DNA from: a bacterium
GTDB lineage: Bacteria; BMS3Abin14
Assembly (NCBI GenBank): GCA_029210545.1
Contig: JARGFV010000018.1
Span: forward strand, 1-32,762
Length of the DNA stretch: 32,762 nucleotides
Direction of reading: 5' to 3'
The translations under genes were made by a program, and so were the position numbers. A model generated the notes under the pieces. It was not told where the DNA came from, did no database searches, and worked only from the letters and a program-made list of their open reading frames with translations. Positions 18,223 to 26,106 of the stretch are shown here, piece after piece. How positions within the stretch are numbered: the first letter of the stretch is position 1; every line of letters begins with the position of its first letter.

Positions 18223-19650
18223 TCAATCGGGCAGGAACGCTCCCTCCGGCAGACTGATACGCGCTACAAACCAGTCTTCTACAGCACCTGGTCCCATCTC
18301 CATGGGACCGAACACGCGGGTGATCCTTCTGGCCGGTTCGGTCGGGTAGAGAACAACGGTCAACTGGGCCTGTGCCGCCTTGCTCTCGGGAGAATGATGG
18401 TAACGAGCAACAATATCATAGATGCCCTGCGAGACCCTCGTCATACTGAAGACCTCCGGGCCAAAACCGTCCTTGTCGTCCAGGTCCAGGGCGCCTTCCG
18501 GGATGGCTTCACTGCTCTCGGGAGGGTCAAGCGCCCCGTAATAGGTGTGTTGATCGTCGGGACCGTAGATGTGCAGGTCCAGGTCGACACCCGGCTGGTC
18601 CCATATCAGGTAGACCACCATTTCCTTGGGTGCGAGATTGATCGTTGAAACGGTGATGTCCTCGCTGGTATCCGTTGTTCCGTAGATATCGACCGCTTCG
18701 ACACGGATCCGGTTGTTCCTGCGAATGAGGACCACCGGTTGGGAGAAGTTACCCTCTTCGTCCACTTCGATCCTGTGCGGGGCTCCGTTGAGGAAAAGGA
18801 AGGTTTCCGACAGGGTGGTCTGGGCCTCGATCTTGCCCGTCACGCCGATCACCGGTGAATGGGTGGTATCGAAAACCTGGCCGTCCCTTGGGGTGTTGAT
18901 CCTGATCTCCGGCGGCGGTGGAACGTAACTGACCGCGACCTCATCCTTTCCGAAGGCGCCGCTGTCATCCCATGCCATGACCTCTATGGTGTTATCGCCC
19001 CGTTCGAGGACCACCTCCGTATCGATCCTCGATTCCTGGACGGCGATGAGGCTGGATATGCCGTTGATGGTCAGGAGGGCCGTCTGGGAACTCCCCTCTA
19101 CGATGGCCTTGACCTTCTGATATGCACGGTCGACCGTACCGGGGGCAGGTTCGAGGATGAGGACGTTCTTACCCAGGACCTTTCTCGGTGCCTGGGTCTG
19201 GACCTTGGCGGCAGCGGGATCGCCGATTCCGACGAGAACACGGCGGTTGGGGGCCTGGCTTTCGAAGCTGCCCGCGGAAACCACCGGGGTTGTCTCGCCC
19301 CTGGAATCCACGAGGAGACGCTCGCGGGGAAAACCGAACCTGTCCACCAGGTGGTCGGCGATCCGGGAAGCGTAGAAAAAACCGATGGCGAAGTTTTCCT
19401 GCTCGATTCCGAAGGTATCCGTGTGCCCCGTTACCGTGACTGTGACGGAAAGGTCCTTTTTCAGCTGTTGAACCATCTGTTGAAGGGTGGATTTTTCCTC
19501 CATCGAGACCTTGTCGGGATCCCAGTCAGCGGAAAGGGTGAGTGCGATCTGGATGGGGGCTGCGGCTGCCGGGACGAGGGAAAACTGTATCAACAGGATC
19601 AGGACGACTGGTATGATCAGGATGAGATGTACGGGGGCTTTTTGAAACAT
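18223..19650 (-). CDS. OmpA-like, Ig-like and YfaP/DUF2135-like surface-anchoring protein
   Basis: The 475-residue protein is the first gene of the cluster. An N-terminal signal or anchor helix covers about 8-30. A compact OmpA-C-like peptidoglycan-binding domain follows (about 32-142), with GHTD (75-78) and NRRV (135-138), the positions that bind diaminopimelate in OmpA. Two Ig-like beta-sandwich segments come next (about 165-355), with PPPPEIRINTPRDGQV between them. The C-terminal domain (from about 365) has VYLIWDQPGVDLDLHIYGPD, typical of the YfaP/DUF2135 group. It could tie the machine to the cell wall. On the minus strand TTGCCA, 17 bases and TAGAAA precede the ATG by only 6 bases, and no Shine-Dalgarno sequence is visible. 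Confidence 0.85.
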   Translation of the reverse strand: MFQKAPVHLILIIPVVLILLIQFSLVPAAAAPIQIALTLSADWDPDKVSMEEKSTLQQMVQQLKKDLSVTVTVTGHTDTFGIEQENFAIGFFYASRIADHLVDRFGFPRERLLVDSRGETTPVVSAGSFESQAPNRRVLVGIGDPAAAKVQTQAPRKVLGKNVLILEPAPGTVDRAYQKVKAIVEGSSQTALLTINGISSLIAVQESRIDTEVVLERGDNTIEVMAWDDSGAFGKDEVAVSYVPPPPEIRINTPRDGQVFDTTHSPVIGVTGKIEAQTTLSETFLFLNGAPHRIEVDEEGNFSQPVVLIRRNNRIRVEAVDIYGTTDTSEDITVSTINLAPKEMVVYLIWDQPGVDLDLHIYGPDDQHTYYGALDPPESSEAIPEGALDLDDKDGFGPEVFSMTRVSQGIYDIVARYHHSPESKAAQAQLTVVLYPTEPARRITRVFGPMEMGPGAVEDWFVARISLPEGAFLPD

Positions 19651-19656
19651 CAGAGC

Positions 19657-19685
19657 TTTCTATCACGGGCACCGGTGGGTGGCAA
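19657..19685 (-). promoter_or_regulatory. Possible near-leaderless promoter of the envelope-machine cluster
   Basis: TTGCCA is separated by 17 bases from TAGAAA, which ends 6 bases before the ATG of the OmpA-like gene. It is a moderate sigma-70 match. Confidence 0.3.
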
Positions 19686-19717
19686 GAAAGGATTCATTCC
19701 CCCAGAATGAACCAGGT

Positions 19718-19787
19718 CACGGTATACAGTTCACGGTTTACAGTGAAATCGTTTTTACTGTGAACTGTAAACTGTAAACGGTAAACT
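19718..19787. repeat. Array with 7-bp period (ten units) between divergent genes
   Basis: Ten successive heptamers fill the gap, including CACGGTA, TACAGTT, CACGGTT, TACAGTG and, after two irregular units, GTGAACT, GTAAACT, GTAAACG and GTAAACT. The left half is roughly complementary to the right half (TTTACAGT against ACTGTAAA), so it could also fold. It lies between the divergent OmpA-like and Ppx/GppA genes and ends 6 bases before the latter's ATG. Confidence 0.75.
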
Positions 19788-19793
19788 ACTCCC

Positions 19794-20729
19794 ATGCTTG
19801 TCGCCTCTATCGATATAGGAACCAACACCGTACGCTGCCTCATCGGGACCTGCGAAGAAGGCATTCTTGAACCGATCATCATACGTCGTGAGATCGTCAG
19901 GCTTGGTTCCGGTCTGCGATCCACCGGGAAGGTCAAGCCGCCGGTCCTCGCCCGGCTTGAAGATGTGCTGGAAAGTTTTGGCGGATCTGTCCGGGAGTCA
20001 GGCTGCCGGAACGTTCTGGCGGTCGGGACCAGCGCCCTTCGCGACATGGCGATGGACGGTGACGAGCCTGTCGAAAAGCTGGCCAGGCGCCTGGGCTTCC
20101 CGATCCGCCTCATCTCCGGCGAAGAAGAGGCAGCTCTTACCTCTGCCGGCGTTCGGGCGGGGATCGGTGACCTCGACGAGGGACTGGTCGTTGATATCGG
20201 GGGAGGCAGTACCGAACTGGTTTGCCTGTCCGGAGGATCGATCTCCTGGTGGCAAAGCCTTCCGGAGGGGGTGGTTCACCTCACGGAACAGTTCCTCCTG
20301 AGTGACCCTCCTACCGGGGAGCAGGCCCTCGCGGTCCGCGGGCGGTTAAGGTCTCTTCTGGACGACCTGCCGGAAGGCGGCGGAGAGGTTGTGGCGGGAA
20401 CGGCGGGGACGCCGACAACGCTGGCCGCACTCGATTTGGGCATTGACGATTACGATCCTACTCTGGTAAATGGTCACGTCCTTTCCCGGGAGACGGTAGA
20501 AATGCTGGCAGGAAAACTTCTTGCCATGTCGGCCCGGCAAAGACTGGAGCTGGCAGGGATGGAAAAGGGGAGGGAAGATCTCATCGCCGCCGGTGTCATC
20601 ATGGTTGAGGAGGTCATGGATCGCTGGGGGTTCCACGAAATGATCGTCAGCGACTGGGGGCTTCTGGAGGGGGTGGCGCTAAAGGCAGCTGAGAGCTGCC
20701 TGGAAGGAGGAAGGAGGAAGGAAGAATAG
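19794..20729 (+). CDS. Ppx/GppA-family exopolyphosphatase or pppGpp phosphatase
   Basis: This is a cytoplasmic ASKHA-fold phosphohydrolase acting on polyphosphate or pppGpp. The motifs are ASIDIGTNTVRCLI (4-17), VGTSALRD (77-84), SGEEEAALT around the catalytic Glu (108-116), VVDIGGGSTEL (132-142) and a C-terminal adenosine-type loop GTAGTPTTLAAL. At 311 residues it is the short form with only the two ASKHA domains and no HD extension. No Shine-Dalgarno sequence is visible before the ATG, which sits next to a heptamer array. The 3' end of the gene is itself made of GGAAGGA units, so the C-terminus (LEGGRRKEE) is repeat-derived. Confidence 0.92.
   Translation: MLVASIDIGTNTVRCLIGTCEEGILEPIIIRREIVRLGSGLRSTGKVKPPVLARLEDVLESFGGSVRESGCRNVLAVGTSALRDMAMDGDEPVEKLARRLGFPIRLISGEEEAALTSAGVRAGIGDLDEGLVVDIGGGSTELVCLSGGSISWWQSLPEGVVHLTEQFLLSDPPTGEQALAVRGRLRSLLDDLPEGGGEVVAGTAGTPTTLAALDLGIDDYDPTLVNGHVLSRETVEMLAGKLLAMSARQRLELAGMEKGREDLIAAGVIMVEEVMDRWGFHEMIVSDWGLLEGVALKAAESCLEGGRRKEE
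20702..20722. repeat. Three heptamers GGAAGGA inside a gene end
   Basis: Three exact GGAAGGA units encode the last residues of the Ppx/GppA protein, just before its stop at 20727-20729. Confidence 0.65.
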
Positions 20730-20794
20730 GGAAGTTAAACGACCTACTACCTCCTTCATCCTCCGCCCTTCTTAAACGGAGTTAGAGAAAAACC

Positions 20795-22015
20795 ATGAAC
20801 AAAAAAGCTGAACTCAAACGCCAGATGGAGATCATTGCCCGCGGCACCGTGGACCTGATATCGGCCGAGGAACTGGAGAGGAAGATCACCCGTAGTCTGG
20901 AGGGTGGTGAGCCGCTCCGCGTCAAGGCCGGTTTCGATCCCACCGCGCCGGATCTTCACCTTGGGCATACCGTCCTCATGCAGAAGATGAGGCACTTTCA
21001 GGACCTGGGACACCAGGTGATCTTTCTCATCGGTGATTTTACAGGGATGATCGGAGATCCCACCGGCCGGTCGGAGACCCGGATCGCCTTGACGGAAGAC
21101 CAGGTAAAATCCAATGCGGTGACCTACCAGGAACAGACGTTCAAGATCCTGGACCCCGACAGGACGGAAGTCGCTTTCAACAGCCGCTGGATGAAAAAAC
21201 TGACAGCCCAGGACCTCATTGAGCTGGCGGCCCACTATAACGTGGCCCGGATGCTGGAAAGGGATGACTTCCGGAAGCGGTACACTGAGCAGCGGCCCAT
21301 CACCATCCACGAATTCCTTTACCCCCTTGTCCAGGGATACGACTCGGTGGAGCTGAAGGCTGACGTGGAGCTTGGAGGCACAGATCAGAAGTTCAACCTG
21401 CTCGTTGGAAGAGACCTCCAGCGTGCCTATGGCCATGAGCCACAGGTTGTGATCACCATGCCCCTTCTGGAAGGAACGGACGGGGTCCAGAAGATGAGCA
21501 AATCGTACAACAACTATATCGGGGTCACGGAACCGGCCGGAGAGATCTACGGGAAGGTCATGTCCATCTCCGACGAACTCATGCTCCGGTATTATGAGCT
21601 GCTGAGCAGGATCTCCATCGAGGAGCTCGGGAAACTGAAAAGTGAGATGGCATCCGGTGCGGCCCACCCCATGGAAATCAAGAGAGCGCTGGCGCGGGAG
21701 ATCGTCGCCAGATACCACGACGAAAGCGCCGCCAAGAAAGCCGAACAGCAGTTCAACGCACGTTTTTCAGAGCGGAAATCACTGGAAGCGATGGCGGATG
21801 ATGAATCGATGGATGTTTTTGGCATGACGGAGCCGATGCCGCTTTTCAAGGTCGTTGCCGAGTTCAGAGGTATCAGCAGCTCGGAAGCTATCAGGATGAT
21901 CAAGGGTGGCGCAGTTCGGAGCATGGATGAAAAAATATCTGACACGAAGTACATGGTCACTCCGGGTAAAGACAAGGTGATCCGGGTAGGGAAAAAGTTT
22001 TTCAGGGTAAAATAA
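20795..22015 (+). CDS. tyrS: Tyrosyl-tRNA synthetase
   Basis: This enzyme charges tRNA-Tyr with tyrosine in the cytoplasm. It is a class I synthetase with the HIGH-type signature HLGH (55-58), the tyrosine-binding region [17 protein letters not shown] (190-206) and KMSKS (233-237). A C-terminal S4-like RNA-binding domain follows, with [15 protein letters not shown]. The 406-residue length and the HLGH/KMSKS pair fit the TyrZ-like branch of bacterial enzymes. The ATG follows a purine-rich region without a textbook ribosome-binding site. It is separated from the Ppx/GppA gene by 65 bases on the same strand. Confidence 0.97.
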   Translation: MNKKAELKRQMEIIARGTVDLISAEELERKITRSLEGGEPLRVKAGFDPTAPDLHLGHTVLMQKMRHFQDLGHQVIFLIGDFTGMIGDPTGRSETRIALTEDQVKSNAVTYQEQTFKILDPDRTEVAFNSRWMKKLTAQDLIELAAHYNVARMLERDDFRKRYTEQRPITIHEFLYPLVQGYDSVELKADVELGGTDQKFNLLVGRDLQRAYGHEPQVVITMPLLEGTDGVQKMSKSYNNYIGVTEPAGEIYGKVMSISDELMLRYYELLSRISIEELGKLKSEMASGAAHPMEIKRALAREIVARYHDESAAKKAEQQFNARFSERKSLEAMADDESMDVFGMTEPMPLFKVVAEFRGISSSEAIRMIKGGAVRSMDEKISDTKYMVTPGKDKVIRVGKKFFRVK

Positions 22016-22018
22016 CTT

Positions 22019-22053
22019 GTGAACAGTGAAGCGTGAATGGTGAAAGGTGATGG
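22019..22053. repeat. Array with 7-bp period (five units)
   Basis: GTGAACA, GTGAAGC, GTGAATG, GTGAAAG and GTGATGG start 3 bases after the tyrS stop codon. The array runs directly into dispersed element copy B. Confidence 0.75.
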
Positions 22054-22322
22054 ACTCGCAAAAAGTCCATCAACGCGCCCCGCGTGGGGCGCCCAAATCA
22101 ATGACAAGCCGCGCCTGGGAAGGGCGCCCGGATCGATGACCGGTAAATATGTCAGCGATCCGTGAGGGAAGGGAAAACCACGCTTTTCCCTTCCCGTTGA
22201 GCCAAAGTCTCGCACAGACTTTGGTGATCTATCAGCAGTCATTGTAAGGAAAGGGAAAACGACGCTTTTCCCTTTCCGTGGAGCGAAAAGTCCCGGATTG
22301 GACTTTTTGCGACTCTATCATA
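22047..22322 (+). repeat. Hairpin-rich dispersed element, copy B (enlarged)
   Basis: This copy has the same module order as copies A and C: the opening hairpin, a GC palindrome with one change and CAAATCAATGAC. It then carries extra internal sequence, including a second, diverged purine stem (GGAAGGGAAAACC version) and a CCAAAGTCT hairpin, before the standard closing modules. It reads as two tails in tandem, or a nested copy. It fills most of the 491-base gap between the convergent tyrS and ispG genes. Confidence 0.8.
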
Positions 22323-22452
22323 ATTGGGCTCGCGAAGACAAGCATTACCCCAGTTCCTGGCCTTTCTCCGTGTCCTCTGCCTGTCACGCCAGAGGCGTGA
22401 TGAGCTCTGTGGTGAATCCGCTCTTGCCGCCTTTACAGGAACCGCGTTTTCT

Positions 22453-22486
22453 GAGATTGCGTCACGCGGTAACGGTTCGCAATGAC
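22453..22486. repeat. Imperfect palindrome of the GTCATTGCGA type
   Basis: Read on the minus strand, GTCATTGCGAACCG leads to CGCAATCTC with a partly complementary core. The ends ATTGCG and CGCAAT pair exactly. It resembles the short dispersed CATTGCGA...GCAATCTC palindromes common in environmental proteobacterial genomes. It lies just downstream of ispG. Confidence 0.35.
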
Positions 22487-22506
22487 AGCGTTTTAACCCA
22501 TGCCGT

Positions 22507-23598
22507 TTATTCAGCACCCGCGCCCTCCTCCGCAAGAAGGCGATCCACTTCGCTCATGAGCGCGTCCACCGCCTCATCCAGCCCGACTTTACCAACAACC
22601 TTCCCCCTGGCGAACAGGATGGCGTGGCCCTTCCCGCCGGCCAGGCCGGCGTCCGCTTCCCGGGCTTCCCCGGGGCCGTTGACGGGGCACCCCATCACCG
22701 CGATACGCAAGGGAACCTTGATGTTCCGGACCCTTGCCTCCACCTCGGAGGCCCACCGGGCGACGTCGATCTCGGCCCGGGCGCAGGTGGGGCAGGCCAC
22801 GACCCTGGCGCCGGTGCGCAGCCCGAGAGCCCCCAGCAGCTCGAACCCGGCATGAACCTCCGGGACCGGGTCCCCTGAAAGGGAGACCCGCAGGGTGTCA
22901 CCGATACCATCCGCCAGAAGCAGGGACAGGGCGGCTGCCGTGCGCACCGAGCCGCTCAGCACGGTGCCGGCCTCGGTTACGCCCAGGTGCAGGGGGTAAT
23001 CCACATCCTCGGAAAGGAGGCGGTAAGCCTTGACCGTCTCCATGGGGTCGGAGGTCTTCACCGACAGCTTCATGTCGAAAAACCCCATCCCCTCCACGAA
23101 CTGGACGGATCGAAGGGCGCTTTGAACCAGGGCTGCCGGCGTCGGGCGGCCGTATTCTTTAACGATATCCCTTTCCAGGGAACCCGCGTTGACCCCGATA
23201 CGAATGGAAGCCCCGTTTGCTAAAGCCGCCTGGACCACCTCCCTCACCTTCCACGCCGCGCCGATGTTGCCCGGGTTGATGCGCACCGCGTCCGCCCCGG
23301 CCTCCAGGGAGCCCACCGCCAGTTCGTGATCGAAGTGGATGTCCGCCACAAGAGGCAGGCGGACATTTTTCCTCAGGACCGCAAAACCCTTCAGGGCGCT
23401 CTCGTCGGGTACGGAAACCCTGACGATCTCGCACCCCGCAGCGGCAAGCTCCCGCACCTGGGCAAGGGTAGCCTCGATGTCAGCGGTTGGAGTGTTGGTC
23501 ATGGACTGGACCGAAACGGGTGCGGTACCGCCCACGGTGAGGGACCCGACCTGGATCGGGCGTGTGGGCCTTCGTCCCATTAAAACAGGAGAGGTCAT
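22507..23598 (-). CDS. ispG: 4-hydroxy-3-methylbut-2-enyl diphosphate synthase (flavodoxin/ferredoxin)
   Basis: This is the penultimate step of the MEP pathway, reductively converting MEcPP to HMBPP with a [4Fe-4S] cluster. From the chosen ATG it has 363 residues. The TIM barrel is marked by SVQSMTNTPT and DIHFDHELAV. The cluster ligands are Cys269 and Cys272 (ACPTCAR), Cys304 (MGCPVNGPGEA) and Glu311, all present. It is the short two-domain bacterial form. A TTG at 23613 would overlap the rseP stop. The ATG at 23598, 4 bases after that stop and next to GGTAAGG, is more likely. It forms an operon with rseP, an arrangement common in deltaproteobacteria. Confidence 0.96.
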   Translation of the reverse strand: MTSPVLMGRRPTRPIQVGSLTVGGTAPVSVQSMTNTPTADIEATLAQVRELAAAGCEIVRVSVPDESALKGFAVLRKNVRLPLVADIHFDHELAVGSLEAGADAVRINPGNIGAAWKVREVVQAALANGASIRIGVNAGSLERDIVKEYGRPTPAALVQSALRSVQFVEGMGFFDMKLSVKTSDPMETVKAYRLLSEDVDYPLHLGVTEAGTVLSGSVRTAAALSLLLADGIGDTLRVSLSGDPVPEVHAGFELLGALGLRTGARVVACPTCARAEIDVARWASEVEARVRNIKVPLRIAVMGCPVNGPGEAREADAGLAGGKGHAILFARGKVVGKVGLDEAVDALMSEVDRLLAEEGAGAE

Positions 23599-23602
23599 CA
23601 CC

Positions 23603-24895
23603 TTACCTGCCAAGGAGACGAATGATATCGTTGTAGGAGATGACGATGATCAGGGTAATGAGAAGAAAGAATCCGACCTTTTGCGCCACAACCTGTGTCC
23701 TGATATCAAGAGGTCTTTTCAGAAGGCCCTCGGCGGTGAGGAAGACAAGGTGTCCGCCATCCAGGACAGGAATGGGAAGCAGGTTGAGCACCCCGAGCTG
23801 AAGGCTCAGGAACGCCATGAAGGCGAGAAACTCGGCGAGACCGGCTTTGGCCGCCTGGCCGGTGACCTGGAAGATCATGATCGGGCCGCCGAGGTTCTTG
23901 ATGGAGGATTGGCCGCTCACAAGTTCCCACAGGAAGGAAAAGGTCATCCCCAGGAGCTCCAGGTTCTTCTCGGCTCCCATCTTCAGTGATTCCATGGGTC
24001 CGTAACGGCGTACCACCGTATCGGACATGGGAGAGATGCCCATGAGTCCCCGGCCGCTCTTCTCGTCCAGTTGCGGAATCACCTCGAGACTGACCACACC
24101 CTCGCCACGCTTCACCACGACGGTGATCTTTTTGTCGGCGCTGCCGTGGATGATGCGTGCCATCTCGCTCCAGTGGGAGACAGGGACGCCGCCGAGGGAA
24201 AGGATGAGGTCCCCTTTTTCCAAACCGGCTTCCTGAGCCGGGTAGCCCGGGGTCAGGGAGCCGATGGCCGGATCCATGGGAGGCAGGATGCCGTAACCTC
24301 CCTCCTCCCCGGGAGAGTCAAGAGTCAAGGTGCGGCGGCCGCCCCTTCCCTCGACGAGAACGTTCTGGGGACCAGTGGAACCTGCGGCCATGATCTCGAA
24401 AACATCCTCCCAGTCGGCGACTTCGGTACCGCCGACGGATACGATCTTCTCTCCCACGATGAACCCGGCCCTGTCGGCAGGCGAACCCGGCTCGACCCAA
24501 CCCGCCACCGGTACGTCGTCGAGGTAGGCGGGGACCGACATCCCGACCATGAAAACCATGGGCATGACGATAAAAGCGAGGACGAGGTTCATGATGGGAC
24601 CGGCCAGGATGACCGCTCCCCTCTGGTGCGGCGGCCTGGTGCTGTAAAGAGCCGGGTCGTCCGGATCGGCCTCCTCATCCGGATCCTCGCCCCTGAGCTT
24701 CACATAGCCCCCGAGGGGGATCCACGAGACGCAGTACTCGGTCTCTCCGCGGGTGAACCCGAACATCTTCGGGGGGAAACCGATGGAAAAACGGTCCACA
24801 CCGATGCCCTGGAGCTTGGCGACGATGAAGTGGCCAAGCTCGTGGACGGTAACGAGGATTCCGAGAACGACGATGAAAGATAATGTTGTAGTCAT
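23603..24895 (-). CDS. rseP: RIP-family site-2 zinc protease RseP
   Basis: This intramembrane metalloprotease cleaves membrane-bound anti-sigma factors and remnant signal peptides. The zinc site HELGH (18-22) lies in the first membrane helix, and the third ligand motif LDG is at about 378-380 in NLLPIPVLDGGH. Two PDZ domains lie between them in the periplasm (GWVEPGSPADRAGFIVGEKI; GSLTPGYPAQEAGLEKGDLI). Length 430 is close to that of E. coli RseP. GGAG lies about 10 bases before the ATG. In many relatives it follows dxr; here it is preceded by repeat copy C. Confidence 0.96.
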   Translation of the reverse strand: MTTTLSFIVVLGILVTVHELGHFIVAKLQGIGVDRFSIGFPPKMFGFTRGETEYCVSWIPLGGYVKLRGEDPDEEADPDDPALYSTRPPHQRGAVILAGPIMNLVLAFIVMPMVFMVGMSVPAYLDDVPVAGWVEPGSPADRAGFIVGEKIVSVGGTEVADWEDVFEIMAAGSTGPQNVLVEGRGGRRTLTLDSPGEEGGYGILPPMDPAIGSLTPGYPAQEAGLEKGDLILSLGGVPVSHWSEMARIIHGSADKKITVVVKRGEGVVSLEVIPQLDEKSGRGLMGISPMSDTVVRRYGPMESLKMGAEKNLELLGMTFSFLWELVSGQSSIKNLGGPIMIFQVTGQAAKAGLAEFLAFMAFLSLQLGVLNLLPIPVLDGGHLVFLTAEGLLKRPLDIRTQVVAQKVGFFLLITLIIVISYNDIIRLLGR

Positions 24896-24942
24896 GTTTC
24901 AATAACTCCGAATAATTGGTCGTTATCAGCGCGAAGAGCAAA

Positions 24943-25124
24943 GTTGATGGACTCGCAAAAAGTCCATCAACGCGCCCCGCGCGGGGCGCCCAAATCAATG
25001 ACCCGTCCCGCAAGTCATTAATTTGCGGGATAAGTCATTGATTTGTGAGGAAAGGGAAAACGACGCTTTTCCCTTTCCGTTGAGCGAAAAGTCCCGGATT
25101 GGACTTTTCGCGACCCTGTCATAG
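24943..25124 (+). repeat. Hairpin-rich dispersed element, copy C
   Basis: This is the most regular copy. It holds, in order, the GTTGATGGACT hairpin, the perfect palindrome GCGCCCCGCGCGGGGCGC and CAAATCAATGAC paired with GTCATTGATTTG across a nested TTAATTT-containing loop. The GGAAAGGGAAAA stem and a GCGAAAAGTC/GACTTTTCGC hairpin follow. It lies directly upstream of rseP (start 24895, minus). A further small TTCAAGC/GCTTGAA hairpin follows at 25125-25141. Confidence 0.85.
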
Positions 25125-25164
25125 TTCAAGCTTCGCTTGAATGGATGATCGCGAAGGGTAAACA

Positions 25165-25263
25165 ATGCCTTTGAAAGAGCAACAGCTGTACCAAAACAGG
25201 CTGCCACGGCAAATTGTGCGTAACAGCCTGTTTTATATATTTAATACAGGTACTGGAAAATAA
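25165..25263 (+). CDS. Possible 32-residue small ORF
   Basis: An ATG with AAGGG 7 bases upstream opens a 32-codon frame (MPLKEQQLYQNRL...) ending in TAA before the greA-side terminator. It has no recognisable domain. It overlaps a perfect 11-bp inverted repeat (25193-25203 with 25224-25234), so it may instead be an untranslated RNA structure or chance. Apart from it, repeat copy C and the terminator, I see nothing else in the 481 bases between rseP and greA. Confidence 0.2.
   Translation: MPLKEQQLYQNRLPRQIVRNSLFYIFNTGTGK
25193..25234. repeat. Perfect 11-bp inverted repeat
   Basis: AAAACAGGCTG pairs with CAGCCTGTTTT across a 20-base loop, followed on the plus strand by ATATATTTAAT. It could be a weak plus-strand terminator or a structured RNA element. 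Confidence 0.4.
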
Positions 25264-25294
25264 TGGAATGGTCCGGGGCACGGTCATGATGCAT

Positions 25295-25330
25295 AAAAAA
25301 CCGGCACACTTAAAAGGTGTGCCGGTTTTT
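25295..25330 (-). terminator. Intrinsic terminator downstream of greA
   Basis: ACCGGCACAC pairs with GTGTGCCGGT, flanked by A6 on the left and T5 on the right. Read on the minus strand, the GC stem is followed by TTTTTT, a classical rho-independent terminator for greA. It can also work on the plus strand. Confidence 0.85.
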
Positions 25331-25376
25331 CGAACAAAGAAATTAAATGTGGCAGGTGCAAACCATCACATTTAAT

Positions 25377-25850
25377 TTATGGATTTGAGATATCCAGAAC
25401 CTCAAGTTCCCTCAGGCCGCGGGGGATCTGGACCTGGACAACATCTCCCACCCTTTTCCCGATGAGAGCCCTGGCCACGGGGGAACTCACACTGATGCGC
25501 TGGGCCGAAATATCGGCCTCGTCCACACCCACGATCTGGTAGGAGACCTCCTCGCCCGAATCCAGGTCCTGCACGGTGACCTGCAGGCCGAAAACGACCC
25601 GGTCCGTGCTCATGGCAGACGGGTCTACCACGTTGGCGTTGGCGACCTTGTTCTCGATATCCCTGATCCGTTTCTCCAGGAACGCCTGCTGCTCCTTGGC
25701 AGCATCGTACTCGGCGTTTTCAGAAATATCGCCGTGGCCCCTCGCCACCGCGATGGCTTCGATCACCTTGGGTCGATCTTTCGACTTGAGTTTCTTGAGT
25801 TCCTGCTGAAGCTTCTTCAGACCCTCGGGTGTGATGGGGTACCTGATCAT
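25377..25850 (-). CDS. greA: Transcription elongation factor GreA
   Basis: GreA enters the secondary channel of RNA polymerase and stimulates cleavage of backtracked transcripts. The 157 residues comprise the N-terminal coiled coil with the acidic tip residues Asp41 and Glu44 (GHGDISENAEYDAAKEQQ), and the C-terminal FKBP-like domain (SVSSPVARALIGKRVGDVVQ). The frame stays open 77 codons further upstream, but that stretch includes the dinG-side terminator and repeats. The ATG at 25850 has GGGAGAG about 9 bases upstream, so it is the start. It is a single-gene unit with its own terminator. Confidence 0.97.
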   Translation of the reverse strand: MIRYPITPEGLKKLQQELKKLKSKDRPKVIEAIAVARGHGDISENAEYDAAKEQQAFLEKRIRDIENKVANANVVDPSAMSTDRVVFGLQVTVQDLDSGEEVSYQIVGVDEADISAQRISVSSPVARALIGKRVGDVVQVQIPRGLRELEVLDISNP

Positions 25851-25896
25851 CTGCTTTACTCTCCCGGTTATCAGAATTTCGCCCCTACAAAGGGGC

Positions 25897-25928
25897 AAAA
25901 AAAAAGCAACCACCCGCCGTGCGGGTGG
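25897..25928 (-). terminator. Intrinsic terminator downstream of the DinG-like gene
   Basis: CCACCCGC pairs with GCGGGTGG around a 3-base loop. On the minus strand the stem is followed by TTGC and nine T residues, giving a strong rho-independent terminator upstream of greA. A GCCCC/GGGGC stem (25881-25896) lies just beyond it. Confidence 0.85.
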
Positions 25929-25970
25929 AAACGTATCCATCAAGTAACCCGAATGAACCGCAATGTCAAC

Positions 25971-26018
25971 ACCCGAAATCCGTCTCGCGAAAATACTTTC
26001 ATGAGACGGATTTCGGGT
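25971..26018. repeat. Perfect 16-bp inverted repeat between dinG and greA
   Basis: ACCCGAAATCCGTCTC (25971-25986) is exactly complementary to 26003-26018 across a 16-base loop. The arm ACCCGAAATCC recurs at about 28898-28908. There is no U tract, so it is not an obvious terminator. Confidence 0.6.
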
Positions 26019-26071
26019 ATGAGGATTTACCTCGACACGTTGATACCTCGACACTTCGATACAGTTATTAC

Positions 26072-26106
26072 CCTTCCCCATTCCCTATTCCCTATTCCTT
26101 TTTCCT
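26072..26106. repeat. Array with 7-bp period (five units) at the 3' end of the helicase gene
   Basis: CCTTCCC, CATTCCC, TATTCCC, TATTCCT and TTTTCCT run without gaps across the helicase stop codon (26092-26094). Just left of it, 26030-26061 has an 8-base pattern (CCTCGACA, CGTTGATA, CCTCGACA, CTTCGATA). Confidence 0.65.

Noticed and set aside
25851-26081. Extra 77 N-terminal residues on GreA
   Set aside because: The region contains an intrinsic terminator and a perfect inverted repeat, and GreA proteins start at the ATG at 25850.
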